A DNA stretch of 64,000 nucleotides. Source: Aptenodytes patagonicus. Its lineage: Eukaryota; Chordata; Aves; Sphenisciformes; Spheniscidae. Position numbers and translations under genes: made by a program. Below are positions 25,360-37,400 of this stretch, piece by piece; position 1 is the stretch's first letter; every line of letters starts with the position of its first letter. The stretch spans positions 121,519,794 through 121,583,793 of the forward strand of contig NC_134949.1 of the NCBI RefSeq assembly GCF_965638725.1, read 5' to 3'. The notes beneath the pieces are model-generated. The model saw only the letters and a program-made list of their open reading frames with translations. It ran no database searches and had not been told where the DNA came from.

Positions 25360-25398
25360 CTTACGTGGGGCTCTTACTCTTACGTGGGGCTCTTACGT
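25360..25398 (+). repeat. 19-base tandem duplication containing TACGTG
   Basis: Two perfect adjacent copies of a 19-base unit beginning CTTACGTGGGGCTCTTAC are present. Each contains ACGTG, the core of E-box/hypoxia-response and UPR-type elements. The duplication may be recent because the copies do not differ. Confidence 0.8.
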
Positions 25399-28300
25399 TC
25401 CCCGGCTTCTCTCTATCATGGAGAGGTCCTACGTCTTGCCAAAGGGCGAGAGATCGCATCCTGACATTTTTACTGAAGCCGTTGATATTACGTGATTATT
25501 GCAATATTAGAAAACTCAGTATCTCTGTGGCATTCACTTTGAAATCCTTTTTTCCCCAGACAGAGCATGTGAACATGACAGACTGATTCCATGTTCTGCA
25601 ACGAATGGGGTTTTTTTCCCCCACAAGCAAGTCCTTATGCCCCTTGTTTTTATTACAGTCTGATGTAAGATGCCATATAAAGACCTCCTCTGGGTCCCCA
25701 GAGGGATTAGAGCAATTATTTTTATGAATGTGAAAGCTTTCTGATCTCTTTTCAGACTAGTCGTTTTCAACCCTTGTGAGACACATTCTCTCTTCCAGAA
25801 AACTATCAGCTATCCTTCCCAGGCATTGTGGGATAAGGAAGGAGATTTTTTTTTTCCCACAGTTTATATTGCCACACAGCCGAAGATTCATCAAGGTTTC
25901 CAAATCACAAACCTAATTTAAAAAGGGCAAATTTATTTTTGTTGTGCTGATAAGCCTACATAATTTCTTTCCTTTGCTTCCTCAGACCCCTCACCCACAA
26001 ATCTTAATGTTATCAAGCATATCCAACAGACAATTAGGCCTTAGCCAAGTCCTGCTTTTGCCGGATGGTCTGAAGCTGGAATCTGTATAAAATGGGATTA
26101 GACATGAAGCATGTTGGCTGGGTAAAGGGATATACTGAGAGGAGGGCAATAAGGAGCCTACCACAGCAGTTCTTGTTTAATGGAGCAAGGACCGTCTTCT
26201 CAAAATGCTCTTTTTAGGTCTTATTTTAATTGAAATGGACTGATCTATGCACCAACGGGGAATCAAGCATGACTCATAAAACCCTGCCTGGCTCAGCTGG
26301 GCTTTGGCTTCTCACAGTCCCTACATCTGAATGCCTGGCAGATAGGTGCAGGGGTTCCCCGCAGAGGACTTTCTCTGAAGAGCTAAATACTTCCCAGGGC
26401 CTGACACCAGCAACTCGCACAGTGCTGGTTCTACTGAGCAGGGCCTGCCTAAACCCAACACTGCTAAAAGTCAAGTGCCCAAAACCAGGATGAGGTGGGT
26501 TGCAGAAAGTCAGTGGCCGTTTCAGAAAAGCTGATGGTTGGTCTGCTGGTTTATGAGGCGCAGCTGGAATTTCTTCTCTCGCCTCTGGGTTTCCTAAAGA
26601 AGGATGAAGATGGTAATATTTACATGAGAGAGGGCAGGGGCAGTCGTGTGTATGTATAAAATAACCAACGTGCCTGGTTATCTTACTTCTTTTTCTAGCT
26701 ACTACAATTTTCCCAGTATTTTAGCAAATGAAGAGTAGAAGTACTGTGGAAGGTAGAGTCTGTCAAATGAAACCTGGACCACTAATGCCATCCAGTGGCT
26801 GGCACACACTAACACACTTCCATCGCTAATAAACCCTGAATTGACTGGAACAAACATTAACTCTAAACTCTTCCCCCCACGCTGTTTACAATCATTCACA
26901 CAGCGTTTTTTTGCACTTGGTCCCATCAGAGCCCAGGCTTATACTGAAAAAAATGTAAGAAACCACACATATGTTGTATCTACCTTGTTTTAAGCACATT
27001 TTTCCTTTCCCACCTGTTTTCTTTAGAAAGTATCATCTAGAGCTTAGTCTCTGTGAAGTAATCCCCATAAATGTTGTACATGCAGCTGAGTTTGATCTTC
27101 CTTCATGCACCTCATGCAGTAAGCTGTCCTGCCCTTTTACGGTGAGTACCTTCAGCCAAGAGCCCTGGGGGAAACGTATCAAAGTGAATTTGGGGTACAG
27201 AGCAAAACTGACTTTGTCTTACTTTACTGTGTGTTACACAGTCACACACTGTTGCCCCTACGTAGTTCATGTAGCCCCTATAAAACAGCTAGGCGCAACA
27301 AGAACTCTCAGTGTCGGCTGGAAGGAGGCAAGGAGAAAGCTTGTAGTTGCAACAGCTTGTACTAAGAGAGATTAGCCCAGCACCTACTGCTACATCCTCC
27401 AAAAACCCAATTAGCTAACCGCCACCACAGTCAAATCACAGTCATCTGCATCCTGCTCTGGTCTGCTCCTCTCCCACATCTGCTGAGACAGAGCAGGCAG
27501 AGCCACAGGATCACAAAACCTGGCCAGGACATGTTTGTGCATCCGCTCAAGCATTTGTGTGGGGGACTTGCAGCAGGCTCCTAGCAGAGCCCTAGAGGAC
27601 ACCATCCCCTGCTTTCAGAGCGAGGGAAGAAAGCAGAAACGTGGACCACTGTGGGGAATTCTCCTTCTGCTTTCAGACAGAAACCATTCCATTTTTTTCC
27701 ATGCCCCACAGGGGTGAGGAGTCCTGGCCTGGGCTGCCTGGACAGCCAGGCTGCTGCCTGCTCTCACGGGCACAGAGGAGGAGTTTGCTATGCAGAGGTT
27801 GCTGAGGTGAAAGCAATGAGAAAACTCTGTAAAGAAGCAGGGTCGTGGCTTAAAAGAGAGAGGAGCTGAGGGTCCCACAGTCAAACCAAAGCAGGGATGG
27901 TATCTGAGGAGATAAAGGGCATGACTCACTGACTAGCACAGAGGTGATCCTTCTGGGCTCTTGTGGGCTGAGGCCATGCTCTACACATGGACCTGAACAG
28001 GTAGGCTAAAGGCTCCCCTGCTATCCCAGCAGTTCCTGGGCATCCAAATAATGTCTTCTGTGCTGGCAACAAACCATCTCAGAGGTACCACGCGCAGGCC
28101 CTCAGCTACTCAGAGCCAGGCACAACGGGGATATACGACCTGAAAACTCTGCCTGAGTGCTGTCTCCACCACAGAGATTAGTCGTAACCAAGATCACGAC
28201 AGGGATGTTGATCAGAAACACAAAGGCATTGTGCACATAGGTGATGCAGCTGACGTGGTTGTGCACGAATTGCCTCTGCTGCAAGTTCCCACAGCATAGT

Positions 28301-31300
28301 GGAGCAAACACACCACGGTGGCAGTGACTGCTCCTCCCGCAGATGGCAGGGTGGAGACAACAAGTGTCCCCGCAGTGACCCAGGAATAGCTGCTGCGATT
28401 GCTATTTCTCCAGAACACAGCCACGATGCTCAGGATGTCACGAAAAGCCAACAGCTCCAGGGGAAACTAGGCAGCAGACGGCTTTGCACACCTCCTGATG
28501 GCAGTGGCTTGAAGGTACTCGCCAGCTCTGAGCTGCGGTAACCCCGGTCGGTGGGTGCCAGGCACTGCCAGAAGGCAGGGCTGCCAGAGTGCAATGCCCA
28601 CCCACTGCTGAAATGAGAGAGGGGCCCAGAGAGAATGAAAATTGCACATCCAGAGCTAGTGCTGTGGAAGTGGCCTTCCACATCCTGAAGCGAATGGGCC
28701 GCTGTTGATCTTTACACCTCTGCCGGCTGGCCCGGTTGTTCACCAGAGGGGTGCCAACCGCAGCTGCAACGAAGACTCATGGTGGTGATTTGGGTCTGGA
28801 GCGGTGTCTGGCATTCTGCGGCGGGGGCTGCATTGGACCAGCCCGTGCCGAGCAGCTCCTTCAGTCTGACCTAAGCAAAGGTTGCCGTTGTCCCTCAGAC
28901 CTCCCGACATAATTGCACACAGCGTCGCTCCTTAACCACGTTATGTCAGAGTGATCCTGGCTAGAAAATCCCTGCTATTAAAAGTGTGCAAAGTGGCCTG
29001 GATCATAGTGACAGGGACTGATTAGGGAATAACTACGCATGAAGTCAGGAAGCAGTGCTGCTCTCCAGCGGCGGGGTGCCGTAACCTCCTCTTCCTCCAC
29101 TGTTGCAGATGGACCAGCATAACTGAGCAGTTCGCAGGCATGTGACGCAGTGGGCTGCCTGCCAGGGACCGTTAGGAGGTTTAAATTACTCCAGTTCTGG
29201 AAAGGTACGGGGACTGTCCCGCCGGGCCCACGTGTTCATTCAGAGTCCCCGGTGCCGACAAGCTGGGGAGCGTGCCAACAGCGCTGGACGTGGTTCAATG
29301 CAGACACAGGTTTCGGTGGATGCCCTGGCCTGTTCTGGAACAGCGACGAAGCTTGGCCCTGGCAGAGACCTACAGGCAGGCTGTTAAAAGTCTCTCGACA
29401 GTTACAAGTGAATGTGGAAGGGGACTTTTTCTTCTGTCCACCAAAACCAACAGTCACAGTGCCCGAGTCCTGACTGGAAACTTTCGTATCTGCTCTGGCC
29501 ACATTTTATGAAGGCATTCCAGATCACACAAACCCAGAGGGACGATGGTTCCCGGCATGCGCGCTGGGTGCAAAGTCTGCAGGCTTTCTCCTGGGGTGCA
29601 CTTCATGCTTTTGGCAAGGCTGGAGACGTCTGCTGACCTACGGAAAAAATTTCCTAACAGATGCCAAGTGGTCACATAAATATTAATTACACGGTACTGT
29701 GGAAATTGTATTACAATACCTGGCTAATGCATTTCGCAGCTGCATTCCCACTTATTGCTTATATTAAAACAGCACCCAGAAGCCTCGTTTCACTGACAGC
29801 TGTACAAACCCAAGCTGAGTTCTGCTTCTTGCTCATGAAAGAACTCGGCCGCTCCCCAACCACCCAGTGTCCCCGGAGAAGAAATCACATGTTTAAAAAT
29901 CCAAATAAACCCACATCTTTGTTATTCTGGAGACCTGCCTAGATGTATTCTGTTTGGCAGTCTTGATTTCCCACTGCAGAAATGGGGTAGTTTACCTTGT
30001 TGTATCATTTAGGTATTTTCTAATTGCATACTAATTAGCATTTTCACTGTGGTTTTGTACTGAATCAAACAATTGCATCTCCAGGATTACCCAACACAGC
30101 TGAGTTAAGCAAAATTAAAAAAAAAAAAACAACAAACCACCTCTTCCTTTGGTGTACTGACACCTGCTGTACTACTAAAATGTAAATGTGGTAAATATTG
30201 AAGAGAGAGTGCAGAACAGTTTGTGTCAGGGAGTGCTGAAAAGTATATCCAAATGAAACCGCAAGGGGAGTTACCTCTGGCATGTGCTTATGTGGGTTGG
30301 GATTTGCAAAGCAACTTATATATCAAGTGACATTAAAAGTTTAATTACAACTATAAGGACTTTTGCAAATAAAATCCTAGCTAAAAATCTAAGAATAAGC
30401 TTTTCTTTTTCTACGCTGTGAATGAAATCCTTAGTAGGTCATTATATATAACATATATATATAATGTATGAAGAGGTACAGGCTTTCTTTGGACTTCACT
30501 GATTTTTATCCTAGTTGACATTTTAAATATACTTTCCTAAAATATATTTATATGCACACACACAGGCACAATGTTTTAGTTGCATCCATTTAGGTGCCTG
30601 GACACTTTCAGTGGGCAAAATAACATTCCTGAACACCTAAACATTTCGACAGTCTCTAACTTAAAAAAACTTCTTTCAGATGACCTTTCTGGACAATGTT
30701 CTGTCTTTGACCAGTTTCAAAGGTAACGTTTTCACTTTTCCATGACAAAAACTTTAATCACCAGTAACCTGAAGTGTGCTTTGCTCTGTAGTCCTGGTTC
30801 TGCTCCCCCGCAGAAGCAGCCTTGCCAGCCACCGAGTACCTTCAAATGTGCGCGTACCCGTTTTCCTCCTGACAGTGCAAATGCCTGATAAGCGCTGGCT
30901 GTGATGCCGGAGCTCGAGCACCTCCTGCTCTGCTACTCCTAGGCCTGGCGTGGGGCCGGCCGAGAGCGTGGTGTCACGCCAGGGAGCTCTGCTGGCGCAG
31001 CCTCAAGAGATGCCCGTTTGCCAGAAATGGGGTGAAGGACTCACAGGACTTTGGTCTGCCCTACGTTGGCCATGCCGACAGCCCTGTGCTCCCATGAGAG
31101 CAGAAACCCAAACCCTCTGGGCCTGATTTTTGCTCCGGTGAATCCAACTGCAGCACACAATCCCAGGGCCTTCTGTCCCACTCCCTCAGAAGCAGCAGGA
31201 GGTGGGGGCTGCGGGGGGCTGCCGTGGCCGGAAGAGAGGTGCCCGTTGCCTCGGCGGGGTGCACACCAGGGCAGCCGTTTGCTGTGGCTGCTGCTTGTGG

Positions 31301-33926
31301 TTGTGCTTCTCTGCCTGTAATCCAAGTGGGCAAATAAACTGCTCGAGGTGGGGAGTGTATGCGCTGAGGCTGGAGCAACGCTAGTTTAAAATAGGTACAT
31401 GCAGGAGAATAAGGCCTCAGATTACAGTTTTCATTACCTTAACCAAACTATGCTTTTGAATTTTTTATAAACTATTCAAGCCCAATTAAAAAAAAAATCT
31501 AGTGAATACCTTAAAAGCCATTTTAAACTTCAGCTATGTTTCCCCACAATACAGTTTGATTGTAGTCGTCACTTTGTGCTATAGCATCAGCTCTCATAAA
31601 GACCTCAGCAATTTATTTTTTTGCAAACACCCAGAGAATCCACAGGATCCATGTGTACATCCATCCCGTCTTGCATGACAATCCTGCTGGTCACTGTTAG
31701 CTGCTTTGTGCTCTCTGTTTCAGCCTGTCAGGCTGTTTCGATGGGGAAACTCTCCCGAGGGCTGCCGGGCATGCAGAAGCTCTGGCCCACGAGCTCTCAG
31801 GAGGGCACTGCAGAATCGGCCGTGCCTGGCAGGAACTCCGCGTTTTCTCATTATTTTTTTTAGCCGAAGGTCACACAGCCTTTTGAGCAGAAACGAAGGT
31901 CTACGGTTTCTCTCTCATAAGCTACTTCTGCTGTTTCAGGGAGACGGAGGCAAACAATATTATAGCCTTACTAGTACCATTAAAAAATTGTCAGCATTTT
32001 AGCGCAGAGCTGGCAGCTGCTAGGAACCCAGTCTGAAATCCCCATGGCAGCGGGCACTGCCAGGAGCACCCTCTCCTGCGACTGCTGCTGCCCTGCGCAG
32101 GCACCTACCGCCCAGTTCCTTCAGAGCGTGCCCGTACGGGGGTGCATGTGCAAGAAGGGATGTTGAGCATCAGTTTTGCACTGCTTTCACAGACTGCCCG
32201 CTGCTGACTTCCATACGTGGTTCAGCAGAGGATCTGTACGATCCATTGAATTCACTAGAAATACACACTGGAATAACATGCACAGGCTTTGGCACTGCAT
32301 GAAATATTTAAAGTCCAGCCCTTCATGAATGCTAACAAGCAAAAAAAAAAAAATCAATCAGTGGACAGACCTTGAATAATAGCACCAGTGCCCTAGAAGG
32401 GTTGTAGTAACTTGCGGCAGCAAGCCCCATGCTGGGTACAAAGGTCTTTATCAACATTTACACAACCTCTCCTTTGAGTCTCACGTTTCAAGTTTACTCA
32501 GCTTGTCAAGCAATGGAGGATGAGGGACTTGCGGCAGACAGATTAGCTCAGTTCAGCTGTTAAAAGTGAATGTTATTTTTAATCTTGTATGTTCCACGTA
32601 ACGGCTTTCCAGCCGACACTATGTTAATTGCATGAATACTTCTACTACCCCTTAACTGGAACGGCAGGCTTTCCACTCGGGAGCAACCGTCACAAAGTTT
32701 CTACTGAAATAATGCTTAGTAATTTCCACCGGACTTTTCATCTTCAAAATGCTATACAAACATAAACTCAGTTAATTACCTCTCCCAGCATCCCTTAGAG
32801 GTAGGGAAGTGTCGTTACCCATGTGTAATCAAATGGGAAGACTTTAACGACACACGATGTCTTGCCCAGGACAAAGGCTCAGGGTTCAATTTGGTTCCTT
32901 AGCGTACGTACGTACCTAGTGCTCTTTGAAATGCTGTAGAGTGCCTTCAGGGATGCACAGGGGGCTGGCAGGTAGGGAACAGCAGCTCCAGGACACCTTC
33001 TGTAGCAGCTAGAGGCCAGAGGAGATAGCCTGGACTATCTCAGGTGGTGCGAGGCACTGGTGTGTAGACATCCGAGTCCGGTGACAAAGCATTAGACAGT
33101 AGGAGATTCCAGCACCTAGACTGTAGGATCCCAAAGGCAAAAACCAAATCAACCCACAAGCCTCTTCCAGACCATTCATAATACAGAATAATAACCTAGT
33201 GTGGTGCAGCACGCTTCTTACTGAGCGAGCCTGAACAAACACGCGTATACTGTGTTCTCTGTGCATTAGGTGACTCTCAAATGCAGCAAGTCTTCTACGG
33301 TGCCACAGCGCAAGGTCACACTAACATTGGAAATGCAGCTTCCTACCTTCCCACAGAGAAGACCTAGATGACAAGACCATGCAACCCGTCCATTACAGCA
33401 CTGGGAAGCCACTGCTCATCACCTTCATGTAACAGGGGTTAGTCAGCCGCTGAGCTGGAAAAACGGGTTAAGAATAGCCAAAGATCTGCTCCAGGAGCAG
33501 GAGGGACTGCTCTGATCCAGCCCCGCTGGGATTCTCAGTCGCTAGAGCACAAGGTTGCGGAGGAGAGACAGTTGTCTGCTTTCCTGCATGCTGGGATGAG
33601 CACACCTATACTTATCTCACCAGCTGTGGAGATAAGTCTCTCACCAGAGACGCATATCCAAGGACATAACAGGCCCTTACGAAGGACCATTATTCAAAAT
33701 TCATGCTGTTTCTGTTTACTTTTCTTAATGTAAGAGAATAAACATAAAACATTACATTAATGCAGATTTGTGGACAGTGACCTTGATGAGCGAGCACTTA
33801 TGCACACAAGCTCAGGCGATCTGGAGTGATATTTACCACTACAATTTTATTTTCACCCCGTGTTTTTCCAGAAAAGACATCACAAGTAGAAAATACTATA
33901 TAGTTGCACAAGGCGCCAGAGGTATG

Positions 33927-33940
33927 GTTGCCACGGGAAC
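33927..33940 (+). promoter_or_regulatory. RFX X-box-like motif 3
   Basis: GTTGCCACGGGAAC has a perfect left half-site GTTGCC and a right half-site GGGAAC. It is the best of the three X-box-like sites in the window. It is about 3.3 kb upstream of the SOD1 start codon, and its target is unknown. Confidence 0.35.
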
Positions 33941-36629
33941 CACAACCTTCAAAATTCCCTCTACTTTTTTAATCCATATAAAATCTTGATCAGAAAGCAT
34001 GTTAATGTGCTGCATAGGCTTTATGCTTGATATATGCCATATTTTTACAGCACATAAGGGTTTGGGATTTTTTGTTACTTTTCCATATTTTGCTTAGAAG
34101 TTGATTAGCTTCCGCCTGTGTAGATTAGACTTCTGCTAACCTACATCACACAGTAATTATGTCATTTGCCCTTGAAGTTGGCAAATGAGGAAACAGCCAA
34201 GACTATCTTGAATCCTCATTCTTCAGAGATCCCTGTGTGTCTACCCCTATGCGGTGAGAGCAACCCTTCTGATCACCACAAAAAACTGCTTCACTCCCCT
34301 GCTACAAATACGCTTTGCAGGCAACTGCAGAACGGGGCGAATAGACAAAGCTGTGTGCCCACCCAGCCCTAAGTCCGTCCCTCCCATATTAGTGTCAACC
34401 CTCTGGGCTTCGGACCAGCCCACTTTATCACCAGTTTACCTATAAAGATGCAGCCAGGCCCAAGCCCTAGGCTTCTTCCAAGCTGGGATGACAGAATCGG
34501 GGTACGGGGCAAGGGGAGATGTCAAACAAGAGATGCCACTCTTTCTCATGCCTGCCAGATCCTGTCTTAGTGTAGCTCCTACTATCAAAGTTTGTGCTTT
34601 GCACCTTGCACTTCTTCATCTTTCCTTTCTGCTTTGACTCTGATACTCCAAATAACAAAATAAGGTATTGCTAGCAAACACCCTGTTCAGCTTCTTTGGG
34701 GTGGATTTTTTCACCTACTGGTTAGATTTAAGAAAATAAATGAGTTAAAAGGAAGTATGTGGGAGAAAACAAAACAAAAACCTTTCCCTGGCTTCTTGTA
34801 TAAGACTTATGTGAAAGAGTACACCTGTAAACTAATACTTTTGTATTTCTATTGTACTTGTGAAAGAAAAGAGTAATAGAAAACACCCTAAAGGGTGAGG
34901 CCATGACCTATATAAGATTACTGATCTCTTTTTGCATGTGCCATACAAACTCTTGTATGAGAGTCCTTGAAATTCACATCTCTCCTTTAGCCTCCTGCTG
35001 CTGATCACTTCACCATGGTGTCTCTTAGCCCGTCAGCTTTGTTAGCTGCATTCTGCCTAACTTAGGCATCGGGCACCTCAGGGTACCTTCACAAGTAACC
35101 TGACATTGATGCCTAATGTGATAAATCTCTGAAATCATTGCTTCAAATTATTTCACTTGACATATTAAGAGGCCTGACACATCTGGCTCTTATCCACGTG
35201 TTTGTCCTACATTCATGTAGAGGCATGAAGAAGGGCAGATCTTCAAAACTTACCTCCAGGAAGGAAGGAATAAACCTGTCTGATAAAAACATAGGCGGAC
35301 TTGGAGGTAGGCCTAAAAATAAGAGAAAGCACTATAGCACAGCACTCAGGATGTCCCTCTTTATCAAAGGGCACTGACAAACAAAGCTAGTGATATGGGA
35401 AGCCAAAGATGACTGACAGTAAAATGAGTCACTACTATCCCTCCAAGTTTACAAACCATTTTAAATCAAACAAGATTCACCTCAAGGGCACTGGAATCTC
35501 TCCTCTTGATCTAGCAAGCACTCAGGGTGCTGCAGGTTGTGCCATGAGCACAGACCTGTTTGCTCACAAGTAATTTAGAGTCTCTTCTCTCCAGGCACAT
35601 CAGGAATGAAACTCTAGGGAGTTTAACTCAGAGTGCCGAGATGCCTCCTAGAGAGGAAGCTGCCCAGCTCTCCTGCTTTCTCAGCTTCTTTCCAGATTAA
35701 ACTACAAGTCTTTATCTGTTTCTTAGACAAATACTCTCCATGTAGGTGTTGTTTTTTCCCTTCTGCTTCTTTCTCAAGCAGAGAAATACACAATTCAAGC
35801 AAACAAATCCCTGTTTGTTTCAGTCACATCACCTGAGCCATGACTCAGGTGTCATGGCTGAGTCTGATGTGTGAAACAAACCTTACACGTCCTTCCCTGA
35901 CCATATGGCATTCTCAGCCAGGTGACTTAAAAACACCTGGGCTTTAAGGCATTTATACCTTAGTCATATACACAGATTACCTAGATTCCCAAGTATTGTA
36001 AAATCATTTTGTGCTTCTGATTTAACTTCTCCATCAACAATGCAGCAGAAAAAACAAGCAACTTGGGTTTGTCAAAAGAATTCATTACATGCAATCTTTC
36101 ATTCTTAAAATGCTCGAAGGCTGCAGATCTTTGAACAAAACTGCAGAGCTGTATGCTCCCCACGTCTGGTGTTAGCCTCCCCTTGGAGTCTAAGATTTGT
36201 CAGTGTTACCAACATGGAGAGAATCTATTTTGCCACCTCTCCCCTACACATCCCTCAGACAAGGAGTGGTCCACGGCTACCCCAAGACGCTTTCCATTTT
36301 AAGCAGAGCTCTGAGCTGCATACTGCATACCCAGCCTGTTACTGTGGACAGCCTATGTGCAAAGTGTCGCTAAGAAAGGTCAGCAGCTGAGCAACACCAG
36401 CTTCAGATTGTAACTTCGATGGTTTCTGTACAAAACATATCCTGGACAGGGCAACTGTTTTGAAATGCAAAGCTATTCAGAGGCAGCTTCAAAACTGCGT
36501 TCCAGTTTTAGATGGGAGTTCATGATGCGACACACCACAGTCACGGCAATACTGGAAAACAGCCTCCAGGGGAGGGAAAAAGACGCAGAGCTACCACAAG
36601 GAAAACATTTGCAGGAAAAGGAAAACAAC

Positions 36630-36647
36630 GCTGCTGCTGCTGCTGCT
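36630..36647 (+). repeat. (GCT)6 trinucleotide repeat
   Basis: Six in-phase GCT triplets lie about 0.6 kb upstream of the SOD1 TATA box. This is simple sequence with no visible coding context. Confidence 0.85.
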
Positions 36648-36799
36648 ACTGCTTCTCCCCACGTCACTGCTTTAGGGCACGTCTATAGAAAGAGGTTTTC
36701 TACCTCTGGGTGAAATCATAGCATTAGAAGACCGAAAAACTGAAGCCTGATGGAAGCTTTAAAGTGAGACCGCTCAAAGCACACGGTCTCCTCAGGACC

Positions 36800-37265
36800 C
36801 AAGTGCCACCGCGATGTGAAACGCAGCAGCAAATTCCCTCAGCCTCTCGAGAGAAAACGCGGAGTAGGCCAAAGCGCGGGGTCCGACCCCTTCTCCCCCG
36901 CTGCCTAGCTTGCCCAGGCCCGGGCACCGCTTCGCCAGCGGCCGAGAAGGCCCCACTTTCCCCCTGCCCTCACGGCAGCGGGTCCCGCTTCTCCCGTGGC
37001 GGCGACACCCCCATAGCGGCCTCCGCCACGGCCGCCGCCACCGTTACACAGCGCCCTCCACCGCGAGGGGGCGGCCCACCCGCCTATTGGCTCAGAGACG
37101 GGTGCCTCTGATTGGCGCGCACCCGCGCGCTGACACGACCCGCTCCCTTCGATTGGCCGAACCCCGCGTAATAATTGCGCCAGGAGACCCGCGAGCGCAC
37201 CGCGATTGGCCGCGGCGCTGACGGCCCGTCCTATATAAGGGCCGCGGGAGGGGCGGACCCGTAGT
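36800..37265 (+). promoter_or_regulatory. SOD1: SOD1 promoter: four inverted CCAAT boxes and a TATA box
   Basis: The proximal promoter has ATTGG (inverted CCAAT) at 37086, 37111, 37152 and 37205, all in the same orientation, followed by TATATAA at 37232-37238. A TATA box here places the start of transcription at about 37260-37265, giving a 5' UTR of about 60 bases. The surrounding DNA is a CpG island that continues through exon 1 into intron 1. A TATA box in a CpG-island promoter is less common, but human SOD1 also has TATA and CCAAT elements. Confidence 0.8.
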
Positions 37266-37325
37266 CCTCGGGTGCTGGGTGTCGGGTGTTCTGTTTGTGC
37301 GCCGCTCTCCGGCCGCCGCGGGAAC
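37262..37325 (+). other. SOD1: SOD1 5' UTR (start approximate)
   Basis: This short GC-rich leader runs from the predicted start site to the initiator ATG. The start codon sits in a strong context (GGAACATGG, with A at -3 and G at +4). No upstream ATG occurs in the leader. Confidence 0.6.
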
Positions 37326-37400
37326 ATGGCGACGCTGAAGGCCGTGTGCGTGATGAAGGGGGACAGCCCCGTGCAGGGCATCATCTACTTCCAGCAGCAG
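37326..37400 (+). CDS. SOD1: SOD1 coding exon 1
   Basis: Encodes residues 1-25, from MATLKAVC to FQQQ, and ends in phase 0. The exon is followed by GCAAGG, a GC donor instead of GT. The flanking exon end CAG gives perfect complementarity to U1 elsewhere, as is usual for functional GC donors. Confidence 0.95.

Larger units (their letters stand above)
23042..29000. other. Intergenic stretch without recognised genes
   Basis: No exon or transposon was recognised. It holds the quadruplex-prone tract at 23462-23491, a T12-14 run near 23680-23692 and a 19-base tandem duplication at 25360-25398. A 134-codon plus-strand frame at 26971-27375 resembles nothing I know. Confidence 0.4.
29001..36800. other. 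Intergenic stretch upstream of SOD1
   Basis: No exon or CR1 was recognised. The part from 30.0 to 36.4 kb is mostly AT-rich. It contains an AT palindrome at 30441-30466, a CGTA tetranucleotide repeat at 32903-32915 and a third X-box-like motif at 33927-33940. GC content rises from about 36.75 kb towards the SOD1 promoter. Confidence 0.4.
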
